The translations under genes were made by a program, and so were the position numbers. A stretch of DNA of 64,000 nt. Source: JBBDYG01 sp040901765 (GTDB lineage: Bacteria; Planctomycetota; Planctomycetia; Pirellulales; Lacipirellulaceae). The stretch covers positions 1 to 64,000 of the forward strand of contig JBBDYG010000109.1 in assembly GCA_040901765.1 (NCBI GenBank), read 5' to 3'. Positions 33,669 through 42,256 of this stretch are shown in pieces (the stretch's first letter is position 1; every line of letters begins with the position of its first letter). The notes under the pieces were generated by a model. The model had not been told where the DNA came from, made no database searches, and worked only from the letters and a program-made list of their open reading frames with translations.

Positions 33669-33831
33669 GCTCGCTGTCCTTCATGCGGAATAACCGCTTC
33701 CAGCCTTCCGATGGCTTGTTCAATTTGATCGGATACTGCATCGAAATGACGGCCCATGCCCCTGATTTGGATCGGCGGCCTTCGGAATCGCAAAGGCGCC
33801 GCTCCTATTTCAACATCGTTCGACGCCTCGT

Positions 33832-34530
33832 TTACTTTTGGTTCGCGCGCGCCTCAACCTTCGCCTTGGCCGCCGCTTCTTCGGCCACCTTGGCCCTCAA
33901 ATCCACCACGATGGCAAGCGTCTGATCCGGGTTCGCAAGCGCTCTCCTATGACAACCCTTACAGCACAGGAAGACCGGCTGATCATTGACCATCACTTTG
34001 ACGGGCGGGCCCATCGATCCCAACCGGCTGTCGGTCATTACCGGACAATACCCCTGGGCACGCGCCAACGCTCGATCCTCCCGGCTGAGCTTGGCCAGGC
34101 TCGCGCTGATCTCCGCTTCAGCCACCTTCATCTTTAACTTCTCAACGACGGCGAGCGTCTTGTCGGGGTTCGCGAGCGCCCTTCGATTGCAACCCTTGCA
34201 ACACAAGAAGACCGGCTGGTCCTTGATCATTACCTTGGTCGGCGTGCCCATGATCCCCAACCGGTTCTTCACCATAACGGGGCAGAACCCTTGGGCCTCA
34301 GCCAGTTCTCGTTCCTCCTCGGATAGCTCGGCAAGACTGGCCTCAATCTCGGCCGCCTCCTTCTCCCTCGCCGCCGATTCTTCTGCTGACAGCGGATTGG
34401 CTCGGGACTCCCCTTCGGCGCCTGGTACTGCCTGCGCAATCTGCTGATCCTCCGCAGCGGTCACGTGATCCAAGGTTGCAACAAAGGCAATGATCGCAGC
34501 GGTCAAACCGACACTGAAAAAAGTCTTCAT
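33832..34530 (-). CDS. Secreted protein with two CPVM/CCKGC metal-binding modules
   Basis: This 232-residue protein has a signal peptide (VGLTAAIIAFVATLDHVTAA) and two near-identical modules of about 60 residues. Module 1 has AQGFCPVMVKNRLGIMGTP, KVMIKDQPVFLCCKGCNRRA; module 2 has AQGYCPVMTDSRLGSMGPP, KVMVNDQPVFLCCKGCHRRA. Each brings CPVM and CCxxC and resembles heavy-metal-binding YHS-type domains. Acidic helices (EIEASLAELSEEERELAEAQ) link them. It lies 163 bases upstream of the adaptor gene on the same strand and probably delivers or buffers metal in the periplasm. Confidence 0.8.
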   Translation of the reverse strand: MKTFFSVGLTAAIIAFVATLDHVTAAEDQQIAQAVPGAEGESRANPLSAEESAAREKEAAEIEASLAELSEEERELAEAQGFCPVMVKNRLGIMGTPTKVMIKDQPVFLCCKGCNRRALANPDKTLAVVEKLKMKVAEAEISASLAKLSREDRALARAQGYCPVMTDSRLGSMGPPVKVMVNDQPVFLCCKGCHRRALANPDQTLAIVVDLRAKVAEEAAAKAKVEARANQK

Positions 34531-34578
34531 AAAACACCTTCTTAATTGTTAGGTAAAGATCGCTTCTTGTTCCGCCTG

Positions 34579-35445
34579 CTAGTTCTTGACGTAGCCTTCG
34601 GGCTCCAAGATATCCTTCGCGGTCTCTGCGTTCTTGGCCCACGATACAAACTCATCGACGCACGGCGGACAGCAAAACTCATACGTCTTTCCCGCAACAA
34701 TCCACGCGCACGCCGGATTGGCCTTGGTCATCGTGACCGGGCAAATCTTATCGCCCGGCTTAGGATGCATGTCGTGCTTGGCCATGAATCCATTGAATTT
34801 TTGGGAAGCGGTCACGTTGCCATTCGCTTCAATGTCGGCCTGGGTGTAGATGCCGCCCGCAGTCAGGTAAAGCTCCAGCTCCGCGTCATCCGCCACTTTG
34901 GTTGGCATCATTTCGTCGCCGTGGTCGGCGCTCTTGGTCGTGAAACCAAGGCGAAACCGCTCGCCGCCGATCGTAATGTTCGGCACTGTTACGTCGATAT
35001 TCTGGCCAACCATTGATTCCGGAAGTTGAGCCACAAAGAGCGATGCTTTGCCGTCCGCATCGCCCGGCTGCGGCTGGGCCTCGAGTTCCACCGACTCTGA
35101 ATCCGCGCCGCCGATGAGCTTGACATACGCACTTAGGTCTTGAATCTCGACATCCATCACGCGAGTTTCGTCGTTACCGAGCGTGTGGAGACGAAGTTCA
35201 CCTTCGTCTGTGACAATCGCTTCTATGTGATAACTATCGCGACCGAGCGATACGATAATGCCTCCGTGGGCACCGGCTACGTGGCCGTGCTCTTCGTCTT
35301 GACCTGCAATCGCTGCGATTGGCGAAGCGTCCGCGACGCCGGCGACCGGTGTTTCTGGCGTTGATGACGAGCAGCCGGAAACAGCAAGGATTAGGGCGGC
35401 AATCGCCGTTCCACTCGACAAACCGAATAGAGCAATGCGTGACAT
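34579..35445 (-). CDS. Lipoprotein with C-terminal YHS-type metal-binding module
   Basis: This 288-residue protein has a lipobox at ILAVSGC (cysteine 25). An N-terminal His-containing segment (EEHGHVAGAHGGIIV) resembles the metal-binding start of efflux accessory proteins. A beta-rich middle follows, and the C-terminal module has ICPVTMTKANPACAW and TYEFCCPPCVDEFVSWA. It sits 48 bases upstream of the double-module protein in the same direction. Likely an outer-leaflet metal chaperone or sensor of the efflux locus; the specific metal is unknown. Confidence 0.8.
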   Translation of the reverse strand: MSRIALFGLSSGTAIAALILAVSGCSSSTPETPVAGVADASPIAAIAGQDEEHGHVAGAHGGIIVSLGRDSYHIEAIVTDEGELRLHTLGNDETRVMDVEIQDLSAYVKLIGGADSESVELEAQPQPGDADGKASLFVAQLPESMVGQNIDVTVPNITIGGERFRLGFTTKSADHGDEMMPTKVADDAELELYLTAGGIYTQADIEANGNVTASQKFNGFMAKHDMHPKPGDKICPVTMTKANPACAWIVAGKTYEFCCPPCVDEFVSWAKNAETAKDILEPEGYVKN

Positions 35446-35625
35446 GAAAAACTACCTCCTGTAAAGGGAAGACCAGAAATTGATCGGCTCGCGGCAAATT
35501 GCCGCTGTCGCTTTGCAAGTGCGCAGAAACTCACGAGAGTAAAATGCGCGGTGCCTATTGCACCAAGGGAATGATCGCGCAGCTACGTTTGGCTTCGCAC
35601 GATCAGGCTGATGAGAGGAGCAGAA

Positions 35626-36117
35626 TCAGCACTGCAGCCGACTGTGGGCGCGCAGTATCTCCCTGCCAGAGAGTTCGCCGAACCTGAAATGGCCGACGGA
35701 AGGCAGCGAATTGAGAACCAGACCGACCAACGAGGATGAAAGGCCATCGACCGCACAGAGAAATTGCCCGCTATTACCAAGATCGATCGACTTTATTGCT
35801 ACGGTTCCGGATGAGTGCAGCGCACATGGCGGTTGTTGATGCTTTCCGCAGGGACAGTCCTTGTGGTCATGCTCGCAAGGGACGTTCGGAGAGTGACTAA
35901 CTTGCTCCGCGGTCAGGGGAACTTGGCAGTGACCCTGGCATCCGCAGTGGTGGGCATCTTCCCCCAACAGCTCACTATTTTGCTTGACGTAAGACTTATC
36001 GCAGCAACTGCCGGTGACTCCTACGAAGGCGAGAATATCGTGCGCGCTACAGCAGCAGAACGCTGGCCCGAAAGCCACCGTCAGACCGAGATACACGGTT
36101 AGACCAGCACAAAACAT
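35626..36117 (-). CDS. Cys/His-rich membrane or secreted protein
   Basis: This 163-residue protein has an N-terminal hydrophobic helix (GLTVYLGLTVAFGPAFCCC) and then a dense Cys/His region: HHCGCQGHCQVPL and CEHDHKDCPCGKHQQPPC. The C-terminal third is ordinary and hydrophobic. Composition suggests binding of soft metals such as copper or zinc. It is the first gene of the efflux locus on the minus strand (181 bases before the lipoprotein). I cannot assign a family. Confidence 0.65.
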   Translation of the reverse strand: MFCAGLTVYLGLTVAFGPAFCCCSAHDILAFVGVTGSCCDKSYVKQNSELLGEDAHHCGCQGHCQVPLTAEQVSHSPNVPCEHDHKDCPCGKHQQPPCALHSSGTVAIKSIDLGNSGQFLCAVDGLSSSLVGLVLNSLPSVGHFRFGELSGREILRAHSRLQC

Positions 36118-36419
36118 AGAAATCGCCTAAGCTATCTGTTTTCAACTATACGGCTTAGTTAATAATAGCAGCAATGGAGATTTCTGGCGATCCGCAACCG
36201 CGCATCACCGCTTAAGGTTATTTTGGCAAATATCGGCTGTTTATTCGACCGACATGCCATCTCGAGCTCGGTCGCAAAATTGACGACCGATCAGCATTTA
36301 TGCGGCTGATGACGCCAATTTACCCAGTAAATCCCCTGAAGACCCGAAAATTTAAAATAAAAACCACGTAACTCTTGTCCATTGCGACATTTGCACGTTT
36401 TGACCCGTTCAAGCCAAAC
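36118..36419. other. AT-richer divergent intergenic region
   Basis: These 302 bases separate the metal locus from nrnA and must contain both promoters. The composition is lower in GC than the neighbouring genes. No gene, riboswitch or clear metalloregulator box was evident. Confidence 0.5.
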
Positions 36420-37403
36420 ATGACGATCAACTGGCAACCCTTCGTCGATCTTATCGCCGCGAACGAGTCGTTTGTGCTCACGAGCCACATGCGGCCCGAT
36501 TGCGATGCGCTGGGGAGTGAATTGGGCATGGCCGCAGCGCTCGAGTCGCTCGGCAAGAAGGTGCGGGTGATCAACGGCGACGGCGTGCCACCCCACATTG
36601 CATTCATGGACCCGCATCACAAAGTCGAAGTACTGGGCGAGGGAGTACCGACGGATCACTTTCCGACGCCGGATGTTCATATCGTTCTCGACACGAGCGC
36701 TTGGCAACAGTTAGGACCGCTCGCGGACGTGTTACGCTCCACGACCGCCACTAAGGTGGTCATCGATCATCACGTGAGCAGCGACGACATTGGCGCGATA
36801 CAGTTTAAGGACACCAAAGCCGAGTCGACCGGCCGGCTCGTGCTGGAGGCGATCGAGGCGCTTCGGGCCAAACTCACCGCTGAAATCGCCAAAGTGCTGT
36901 TTGCGGCGATCGCCACGGACACTGGCTGGTTCCGGTTCAATTCCGTGACGGATGTCACGTTCCGCGCGGTCGCAAAGCTGGTGGCTGCCGGGGCCAGTCC
37001 CGTCGAGCTGTTCTCAAAGCTTTACGAGCGCCACAGCCTCTCGCGGTTGCGGCTGCAGGGGCTGGTGCTAAGCCATATCGAGCTTCAAGATGGCGGCCGG
37101 CTGGCCTACAGCCCGGTCACGCTTCGCGACCTGGCCGAGACTGGCGCCGAAACGACCGACACCGAGGATGTCGTCAACCGTTTGCTGACCATAGCCGGCG
37201 TCGATGTGGCGGCGTTGTTCGTGGAGCTTGAACCGACGTGGATCAAGGTCAGCCTGCGAAGCCGCGGAAAAATAGACGTGCGACAGGTTGCCGAGCAATT
37301 CGGCGGCGGCGGACACAATGCTGCTGCAGGGATTCGCTACGAAGGCACGCTCGCCCAGGCCCAAACTGCAATCCTTGACGCTGTTCGTAAGGCGATGGGA
37401 TAA
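36420..37403 (+). CDS. nrnA: NrnA-type oligoribonuclease / pAp phosphatase
   Basis: This 327-residue DHH-family phosphoesterase degrades short oligoribonucleotides and 3'-phosphoadenosine phosphate. Metal-binding motifs are MRPDCDALGSELGM, VLDTSAW and VVIDHHVSSDD, and the DHHA1 substrate-binding motif is FGGGGHNAAAGIRYEG near the end. The start is the ATG at 36420. It is followed after 72 bases, partly repeat, by the bc-complex genes. Confidence 0.88.
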   Translation: MTINWQPFVDLIAANESFVLTSHMRPDCDALGSELGMAAALESLGKKVRVINGDGVPPHIAFMDPHHKVEVLGEGVPTDHFPTPDVHIVLDTSAWQQLGPLADVLRSTTATKVVIDHHVSSDDIGAIQFKDTKAESTGRLVLEAIEALRAKLTAEIAKVLFAAIATDTGWFRFNSVTDVTFRAVAKLVAAGASPVELFSKLYERHSLSRLRLQGLVLSHIELQDGGRLAYSPVTLRDLAETGAETTDTEDVVNRLLTIAGVDVAALFVELEPTWIKVSLRSRGKIDVRQVAEQFGGGGHNAAAGIRYEGTLAQAQTAILDAVRKAMG

Positions 37404-37407
37404 TCAA

Positions 37408-37447
37408 AGAAGGGCTATCAGCCGTCGGCTATCAGCTTTCAGCCAGA
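37408..37447. repeat. GGCTATCAGCCGTCGGC repeat, short copy
   Basis: GGCTATCAGCCGTCGGCTAT with following TCAGCTTTCAGCCAGAAG. It is the same family as 51629-51718 and 60405-60488, and lies between nrnA and the Rieske gene. Confidence 0.65.
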
Positions 37448-37475
37448 AGTGCATACTCTCCCTCTCACTCAGACT

Positions 37476-38048
37476 ATGAGCGACACGAACCCCACCACTC
37501 CGCCGTCCGACCGGCGCGGCTTCTTCACCAAGGCCGGCGCGATCGTGTGTGGCAGTTTGCTCGCACTCATCCCACTGGCGAGCGGAATTGCCGTATTTCT
37601 TAGCCCGGCGTGGCGCAAGCAAGTTGGATCGTGGGTCCGCGTCGCGTTGCTCGATCAGGTGCCGGACGACGGTCACCCGGTATCGTTCCCGGTGATCACC
37701 GACCGCGTGGATGCTTGGAATCGCTACCCAGCCCAACGGATCGGGGCCGTGTATTTGGTGCGAGACGCCGGAACTGAGAAGCCAACGGCATTTTCCGCGA
37801 CCTGCCCCCACGCGGGCTGCTTCATCGGCTATACGCCGGGGCAGGACCATTTCCAATGCCCGTGCCACACCAGCGCGTTCAAATTCGACGGCACGCGAGT
37901 CAACGGCGACAAAGAAGTTGCCCCCCGCGGAATGGATTCCTTGGACGTGGAAGTTCGGCCTTCCCCTGCGGATAATAGCGTCCGCGAGGTGTGGGTTCAC
38001 TTCGAACGGTTCCAAACGGGTAAAAAGGAGAAGATTCCCGCCGCATGA
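37476..38048 (+). CDS. Rieske [2Fe-2S] protein of a bc complex
   Basis: This 190-residue protein has a membrane-anchor region (RRGFFTKAGAIVCGSLLALI) with a twin-arginine-like start. The Rieske cluster ligands are in CPHAGC and CPCHTS (two Cys, two His). The ATG at 37476 was chosen over an upstream in-frame codon, since SDTNPTTPPSDRRGF is a natural cytoplasmic leader. Its stop overlaps the start of the cytochrome b gene (ATGA), so the two are translationally coupled. It passes electrons from quinol at the Qo site to the c-type haem carrier. Confidence 0.92.
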   Translation: MSDTNPTTPPSDRRGFFTKAGAIVCGSLLALIPLASGIAVFLSPAWRKQVGSWVRVALLDQVPDDGHPVSFPVITDRVDAWNRYPAQRIGAVYLVRDAGTEKPTAFSATCPHAGCFIGYTPGQDHFQCPCHTSAFKFDGTRVNGDKEVAPRGMDSLDVEVRPSPADNSVREVWVHFERFQTGKKEKIPAA

Positions 38049-39913
38049 GCCGACTCACCACTCGACTCGGAGATTGGCTCGACCATCGGACGGGCCTGCG
38101 ATCGGTTTGCAATGCCGCGCTCTACGAGCACATCCCCGGCGGCGCGCGGTGGCGCTACGTGTGGGGCAGCACGCTCGTGATGGCGTTCGTCACGCAGCTT
38201 ATCACGGGCCTCGTCCTCTGGATGGCCTACAGCCCGAGCACGCAAACCGCTTGGGAGAGTGTCTATTACATCGAATATGAAATGGACGGCGGCTGGCTGC
38301 TTCGCGGCATCCACCACTTCATGGCCCAGGCGATGGTCGTCCTGCTGGCGCTTCACTTCCTGCAAGTGGTAATCGACGGCGCCTACCGCGCGCCGCGCGA
38401 ATTGAACTTCGTGATTGGCGTTCTGTTGATGCTGATCGTGTTGGGGCTGGCGCTAACGGGTTACCTGCTGCCGTGGGACCAAAAGGGCTATTGGGCCACG
38501 AATGTGGGCACCGAACTGGCCGGCCAAGCGCCGGTCGCGGGACCGTTGATTAAGAAGCTCGTCGTTGGCGGCAGCGATTACGGGCATCACACGCTGACCC
38601 GGTTTTTTGCGCTCCACGCCGGCCTGTTGCCGGGATTGCTCGTGTTGCTGCTGGTGGTGCATATCGCCCTGTTTCGCCGGCACGGGCTCTGTGCCCGCGA
38701 TCCAAATCATGGTCCCGATTGTGCGTTTTGGCCCGATCAGGTTCTGCGCGACGCCATCGCGTCGCTCGCCGTGCTGGCCGTCGTAATCGCTTTGACCTAT
38801 TGGAAAGGCGCTGAGCTGGGCGCTCCCGCCGATCCTTCAAGCCCCTACTCCGCCGCGCGGCCCGAGTGGTATTTCTTGTTTCTGTTTCAGTTTCTCAAGT
38901 GGTTCCCGGGCGAGCTAGAAAAATACGGTGCGTTCTACATTCCCGGCGGGATAGTACTGTTCATGTTTTTCATGCCCTGGATCGGCCGGTGGAAGTTGGG
39001 ACACCGCTTTAACATCGTCTTCACCGTAACGCTGCTGCTGGGGGGTGGATTCCTTACATGGCAAGCCATGCGGGACGACGCGACCGAAGAATTTACCAAT
39101 GCCCGGGCGATGGCCCATCGTGAAGCGGAGCGCGCCGTCGTGTTGGCTAAATCCGCCAACAAGATACCCGCGACCGGCGCGCTAACGCTGCTGCAAAATG
39201 ACGCGAAGACGCAAGGCCCCAAGCTCTTCGTACAACACTGCGCAAGCTGCCATAACTACGTCGATCCCGCCAATCTCGACGCTTGGGACGCGATCGTAAA
39301 CAAAAAACCGACCGCCCCCAACCTGTACGGACTCGGCACACGGCAGTGGGTCGCGGGTTGGCTCACGCTCGACAAGCTCAAAAGCGTCGATCGCTTTGGT
39401 TATCCCGATTCGCCATTTCTCGATGGCGAGATGGTGAATCTTGTCACCGACACGCTCACTTCTAACCAAGAGCGCACTCAACGCGAGATTGCCGACAAAG
39501 TGCAGCACGTCGCCGCCGCGCTTTCCGCTGAGGCCAAACTGCCGCGTCGGCAATCGCAAGATGGAGCCGATACAGCAATGATTGCTACGGGGCTGACGGT
39601 TATCACCGACGATTTTGCCTGCACCGACTGCCACAAGTTTGAGTCGGGAAAATTCCAACGGATCGCCGACGACGATTACGAAATGACGGCGCCGGATCTC
39701 AGCGGCTACATGTCGCGCGACTGGCTGTTGGCCTTTATTCGCAATCCCGCCGCCACTCAGTTTTACGGCGAACGCAACGACCGCATGCCCGCCTTCGCGC
39801 CGCACGAAAACCCCAGCCTCAACCAACTCGACGACCATTCACTGGGCTTAATCGTCGATTGGCTCCGCGGCGACTGGTACGAGGAACAGCAGGCAGTGGG
39901 AAGCGGGCAGTAG
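38045..39913 (+). CDS. Cytochrome b fused to a di-haem cytochrome c domain
   Basis: This 622-residue protein joins a b-type subunit (residues 1-330) to a c-type domain. The b part has haem ligands in HHFMAQAMVVLLALHFLQV and ALHAGLLPGLLVLLLVVHIA and the Qo motif PEWY (ARPEWYFLFLFQFLKW). The c part has CASCH (399-403) and CTDCH (526-530), both CxxCH haem sites. A dedicated cytochrome c1 gene is absent; the fused tail takes its place. The final EEQQAVGSGQ is encoded by an interspersed repeat. Confidence 0.9.
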   Translation: MSRLTTRLGDWLDHRTGLRSVCNAALYEHIPGGARWRYVWGSTLVMAFVTQLITGLVLWMAYSPSTQTAWESVYYIEYEMDGGWLLRGIHHFMAQAMVVLLALHFLQVVIDGAYRAPRELNFVIGVLLMLIVLGLALTGYLLPWDQKGYWATNVGTELAGQAPVAGPLIKKLVVGGSDYGHHTLTRFFALHAGLLPGLLVLLLVVHIALFRRHGLCARDPNHGPDCAFWPDQVLRDAIASLAVLAVVIALTYWKGAELGAPADPSSPYSAARPEWYFLFLFQFLKWFPGELEKYGAFYIPGGIVLFMFFMPWIGRWKLGHRFNIVFTVTLLLGGGFLTWQAMRDDATEEFTNARAMAHREAERAVVLAKSANKIPATGALTLLQNDAKTQGPKLFVQHCASCHNYVDPANLDAWDAIVNKKPTAPNLYGLGTRQWVAGWLTLDKLKSVDRFGYPDSPFLDGEMVNLVTDTLTSNQERTQREIADKVQHVAAALSAEAKLPRRQSQDGADTAMIATGLTVITDDFACTDCHKFESGKFQRIADDDYEMTAPDLSGYMSRDWLLAFIRNPAATQFYGERNDRMPAFAPHENPSLNQLDDHSLGLIVDWLRGDWYEEQQAVGSGQ

Positions 39914-39976
39914 GCAGAAAAACGGATGCGCCGCTGACTTCTTACTGCCGTCTGCCGTCTGCCCGCTGCCCGCTTC
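39888..39976. repeat. GCAGGCAGTAGGCAG-type repeat, copy 1
   Basis: AGCAGGCAGTGGGAAGCGGG and GCAGTAGGCAG units pair with CTGCCGTCTGCC and CTGCCCGC arms. It supplies the end of the cytochrome b/c coding region. A sister copy is at 52111-52192. Confidence 0.65.
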
Positions 39977-40074
39977 TTCTGCGGAATCGCTACAGTTTAC
40001 CATCGAGCGCAGCCGATAGCACGATAGCCTGGGCCTTCCTATTCCGAAATCCGCATTCCGAAATCCGCAATTGC

Positions 40075-40800
40075 ATGTGGTGTCGCCGTTGTCAGCAGGA
40101 TGTTCCGGCTTCAAGCCTGTCGATGAGCGGCGCGGCCCTGTGCGCGCGGTGCCAGCATCCACTCGTTTGGCCAGGCCGGGAAGAAATAATCACGACGAGC
40201 GACGGCGGCATCTCTCTGGAAGGAATTCCGCCGATCAAACGTAATCCCGTCGACGACTTGCGCGACGTGGAAACCGACCGCCGCCTGCAACAATGGCGGC
40301 ACATTTTGCAGCCGTGCAGATCGGCGGCCGGAAACGAAGTGAAGCGCCGTATCGATCCACCACGATCGCGCCGCGCCAATTCGGCACCGCGCCGACCACA
40401 ACCGTCCGCGAGCGGACAGGCGATGGCGTGGTTGCTGGCCACGCTCGGGACGATGGCCATGCTCTTCGGCGTTGGCATGCTGGCTTGGGCCTTGGCAGCG
40501 CCCGAGCCGGAGCTATGGAACTGGGGCGTGGGCATCACGCTGGCCGGGCAAAGCATCATGGTCGCCGCGCTGATTCAGCTCCTGGCGAGCCTGTGGAACC
40601 AAAGCCGCCACGCTTCGGGTCGCTTGATGGCCGTGCAGGACGAGCTTGCCGAACTTCAACGCACGGCAGACACTCTGCTGTCCGCCCGAACTAGCGGTGC
40701 GGCCAGTTTTTACGCCGACGTTGCCCGCCAAGCCAATCCGCAGCTACTACTGGTGAACCTCAAGGGCCAACTTGATGAGTTGGCGGCGCGGCTGCGGTAG
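40075..40800 (+). CDS. Zinc-ribbon membrane protein, function unknown
   Basis: This 241-residue protein starts MWCRRCQQDVPA with a second pair CARC about 20 residues on, a zinc-ribbon layout. After a Pro/Arg-rich linker come two membrane helices (MAWLLATLGTMAMLFGVGML, AGQSIMVAALIQLLASLWN) and a C-terminal coiled coil (MAVQDELAELQRTADTLL, LKGQLDELAARLR). The ATG at 40075 is preceded by repeat sequence. I recognise the type but not its role. Confidence 0.65.
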   Translation: MWCRRCQQDVPASSLSMSGAALCARCQHPLVWPGREEIITTSDGGISLEGIPPIKRNPVDDLRDVETDRRLQQWRHILQPCRSAAGNEVKRRIDPPRSRRANSAPRRPQPSASGQAMAWLLATLGTMAMLFGVGMLAWALAAPEPELWNWGVGITLAGQSIMVAALIQLLASLWNQSRHASGRLMAVQDELAELQRTADTLLSARTSGAASFYADVARQANPQLLLVNLKGQLDELAARLR

Positions 40801-40843
40801 AAGTGTCGGCAGGCAAGTATCATCCTGGAGGGATGATAGCCAT

Positions 40844-41003
40844 TAGCCGGTGGTCGCGCGGCGCATCACCGGAAAGCTCGGACATCAAACGCACGACCCC
40901 GAAAGGGGTCGCAGCAACTCGGATTCAAGCAGCTTGCTGACACCCCTTCCAGGGTGCTCATTCTTTAGGGCCGACCGGTGGTGCGCTGCGCGACCACCGG
41001 CTA
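40844..41003. repeat. Inverted-repeat element TAGCCGGTGGTCGCGC
   Basis: TAGCCGGTGGTCGCGCGGCG pairs with CTGCGCGACCACCGGCTA at the ends of a 160-base element. Smaller internal arms include ACCCCGAAAGGGGT and ACCCCTTCCAGGGTGC. The gap between the zinc-ribbon and TPR genes holds this element plus flanking sequence and no gene. Confidence 0.7.
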
Positions 41004-41074
41004 ATCGCTGTCAAGCCTCCGGCTTGAATTCAAAAGCATCATGCGATTGCGTGAAGGCGCGTGCCATCCGTAGT

Positions 41075-42058
41075 TCATTCTCCCACTTCGGCGGCGTCTT
41101 TTGCTTCGGGCTGCTGCGGCAGGAAGATTCGGGCATGCTCCGCTTGGCCGAGCAATTCGATCGTCCGCATGAAATGAACTTGCGCCGCTTCAATCTGACC
41201 GTCGAAGTGAAGCATCACACCCAGCAGAAAATGGGCGTCGGCATCGAAATCGGTCGCCTGCAAGCGGCTTTGCAGAAGCCGATACGCATCGGCCTTGGCT
41301 GCCGCGCTAAACAGGTCATCCACCGCGAAATCGGCGTCCGGCCAGCTTGCCTTCTTCGCGAGTCCGCGGCGAATAGCAATCGTCGCATCCGAAAGATCGC
41401 CCATCATCAACTCGGCGAACGCTTTGCGGAACTCGGCCTCGGCCATGTCGCCGGCCGACGCGGTGGCCTTCTTGTAGCGCGCGAGCGCTTCGCGGTAACG
41501 CCCCTCTTTAAAATGGCGATCGCCGTACTGCACGAAGGTAATGGCCCGCTCGCGCGCGGTCGCGTTTCCACGAGCCGGCAGCGCCAGCGCAGGGGCCACC
41601 GCGGGCGCGGCCTGCGGCGCGACCGGCTGCACCACCGGCGCCGCGACGGCGTTGTTAATGCCTAAAAAGTTTCGCAGCGCCCGAGGTCCATACAACTGCC
41701 CGGCATCGACCACTGCCACGGGCGGAATCCAGTAAGTTCCCCCGCAGCACCATCCATTGCACCAATAATTGCCGCAATAGCCGCATCCCGAATTCCAATA
41801 GCTGCCGCCATACAGCGGCCCGTAGAAGCCTGAGTATCCGTACGAAAACGAGCGGTACGACGGAAAATGGTGCCCGTGACCCCGCCAATTTCCACGAGAC
41901 GCCACCGGCGAGCGGTCGATCCAGTCCCGCGATGGCGATCGAAAGCCGATGTCGCTGGGTGTGCCACCGCCGCGCCTGCGATCGGGATCGCCAGACGCCG
42001 CCGGCAGCATCGCCAGCAGTACAACAATCGCCATGATGGCGCTGCGGCAGCGATTCAT
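41075..42058 (-). CDS. Secreted TPR-like repeat protein
   Basis: This 327-residue protein has a signal peptide (SAIMAIVVLLAMLPAASG). A Gly/Tyr/Cys-rich segment follows (YGYSGFYGPLYGGSYW, CGYCGNYWCNGWCCGG) with alternating aromatic residues, then an Ala/Pro linker. The C-terminal part has TPR-type helices: YGDRHFKEGRYREALARYKK and AEFRKAFAELMMGDLSDATI, DADAHFLLGVMLHFDGQIEA. Such proteins are common in planctomycete envelopes as scaffolds. The ATG at 42058 directly precedes the signal peptide. Confidence 0.75.
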   Translation of the reverse strand: MNRCRSAIMAIVVLLAMLPAASGDPDRRRGGGTPSDIGFRSPSRDWIDRSPVASRGNWRGHGHHFPSYRSFSYGYSGFYGPLYGGSYWNSGCGYCGNYWCNGWCCGGTYWIPPVAVVDAGQLYGPRALRNFLGINNAVAAPVVQPVAPQAAPAVAPALALPARGNATARERAITFVQYGDRHFKEGRYREALARYKKATASAGDMAEAEFRKAFAELMMGDLSDATIAIRRGLAKKASWPDADFAVDDLFSAAAKADAYRLLQSRLQATDFDADAHFLLGVMLHFDGQIEAAQVHFMRTIELLGQAEHARIFLPQQPEAKDAAEVGE

Positions 42059-42256
42059 CGAACGCGACCTCCAGGCACGGCGCGTCGAAGCGACGCGCGC
42101 TGCCCCCTGCGCTGCATTATTCACGATTTCCCGAATTTGAGCAAACGAAGTTTTATGTTCGCCGGTAGAGTCCAGCCGCGGTTGCGGCGGCAGTCGATGT
42201 GCTATAATGCGATCGTGATCGCAGTTGCGGCGTTTTCAGCCGTTAAGGAGCAATCG

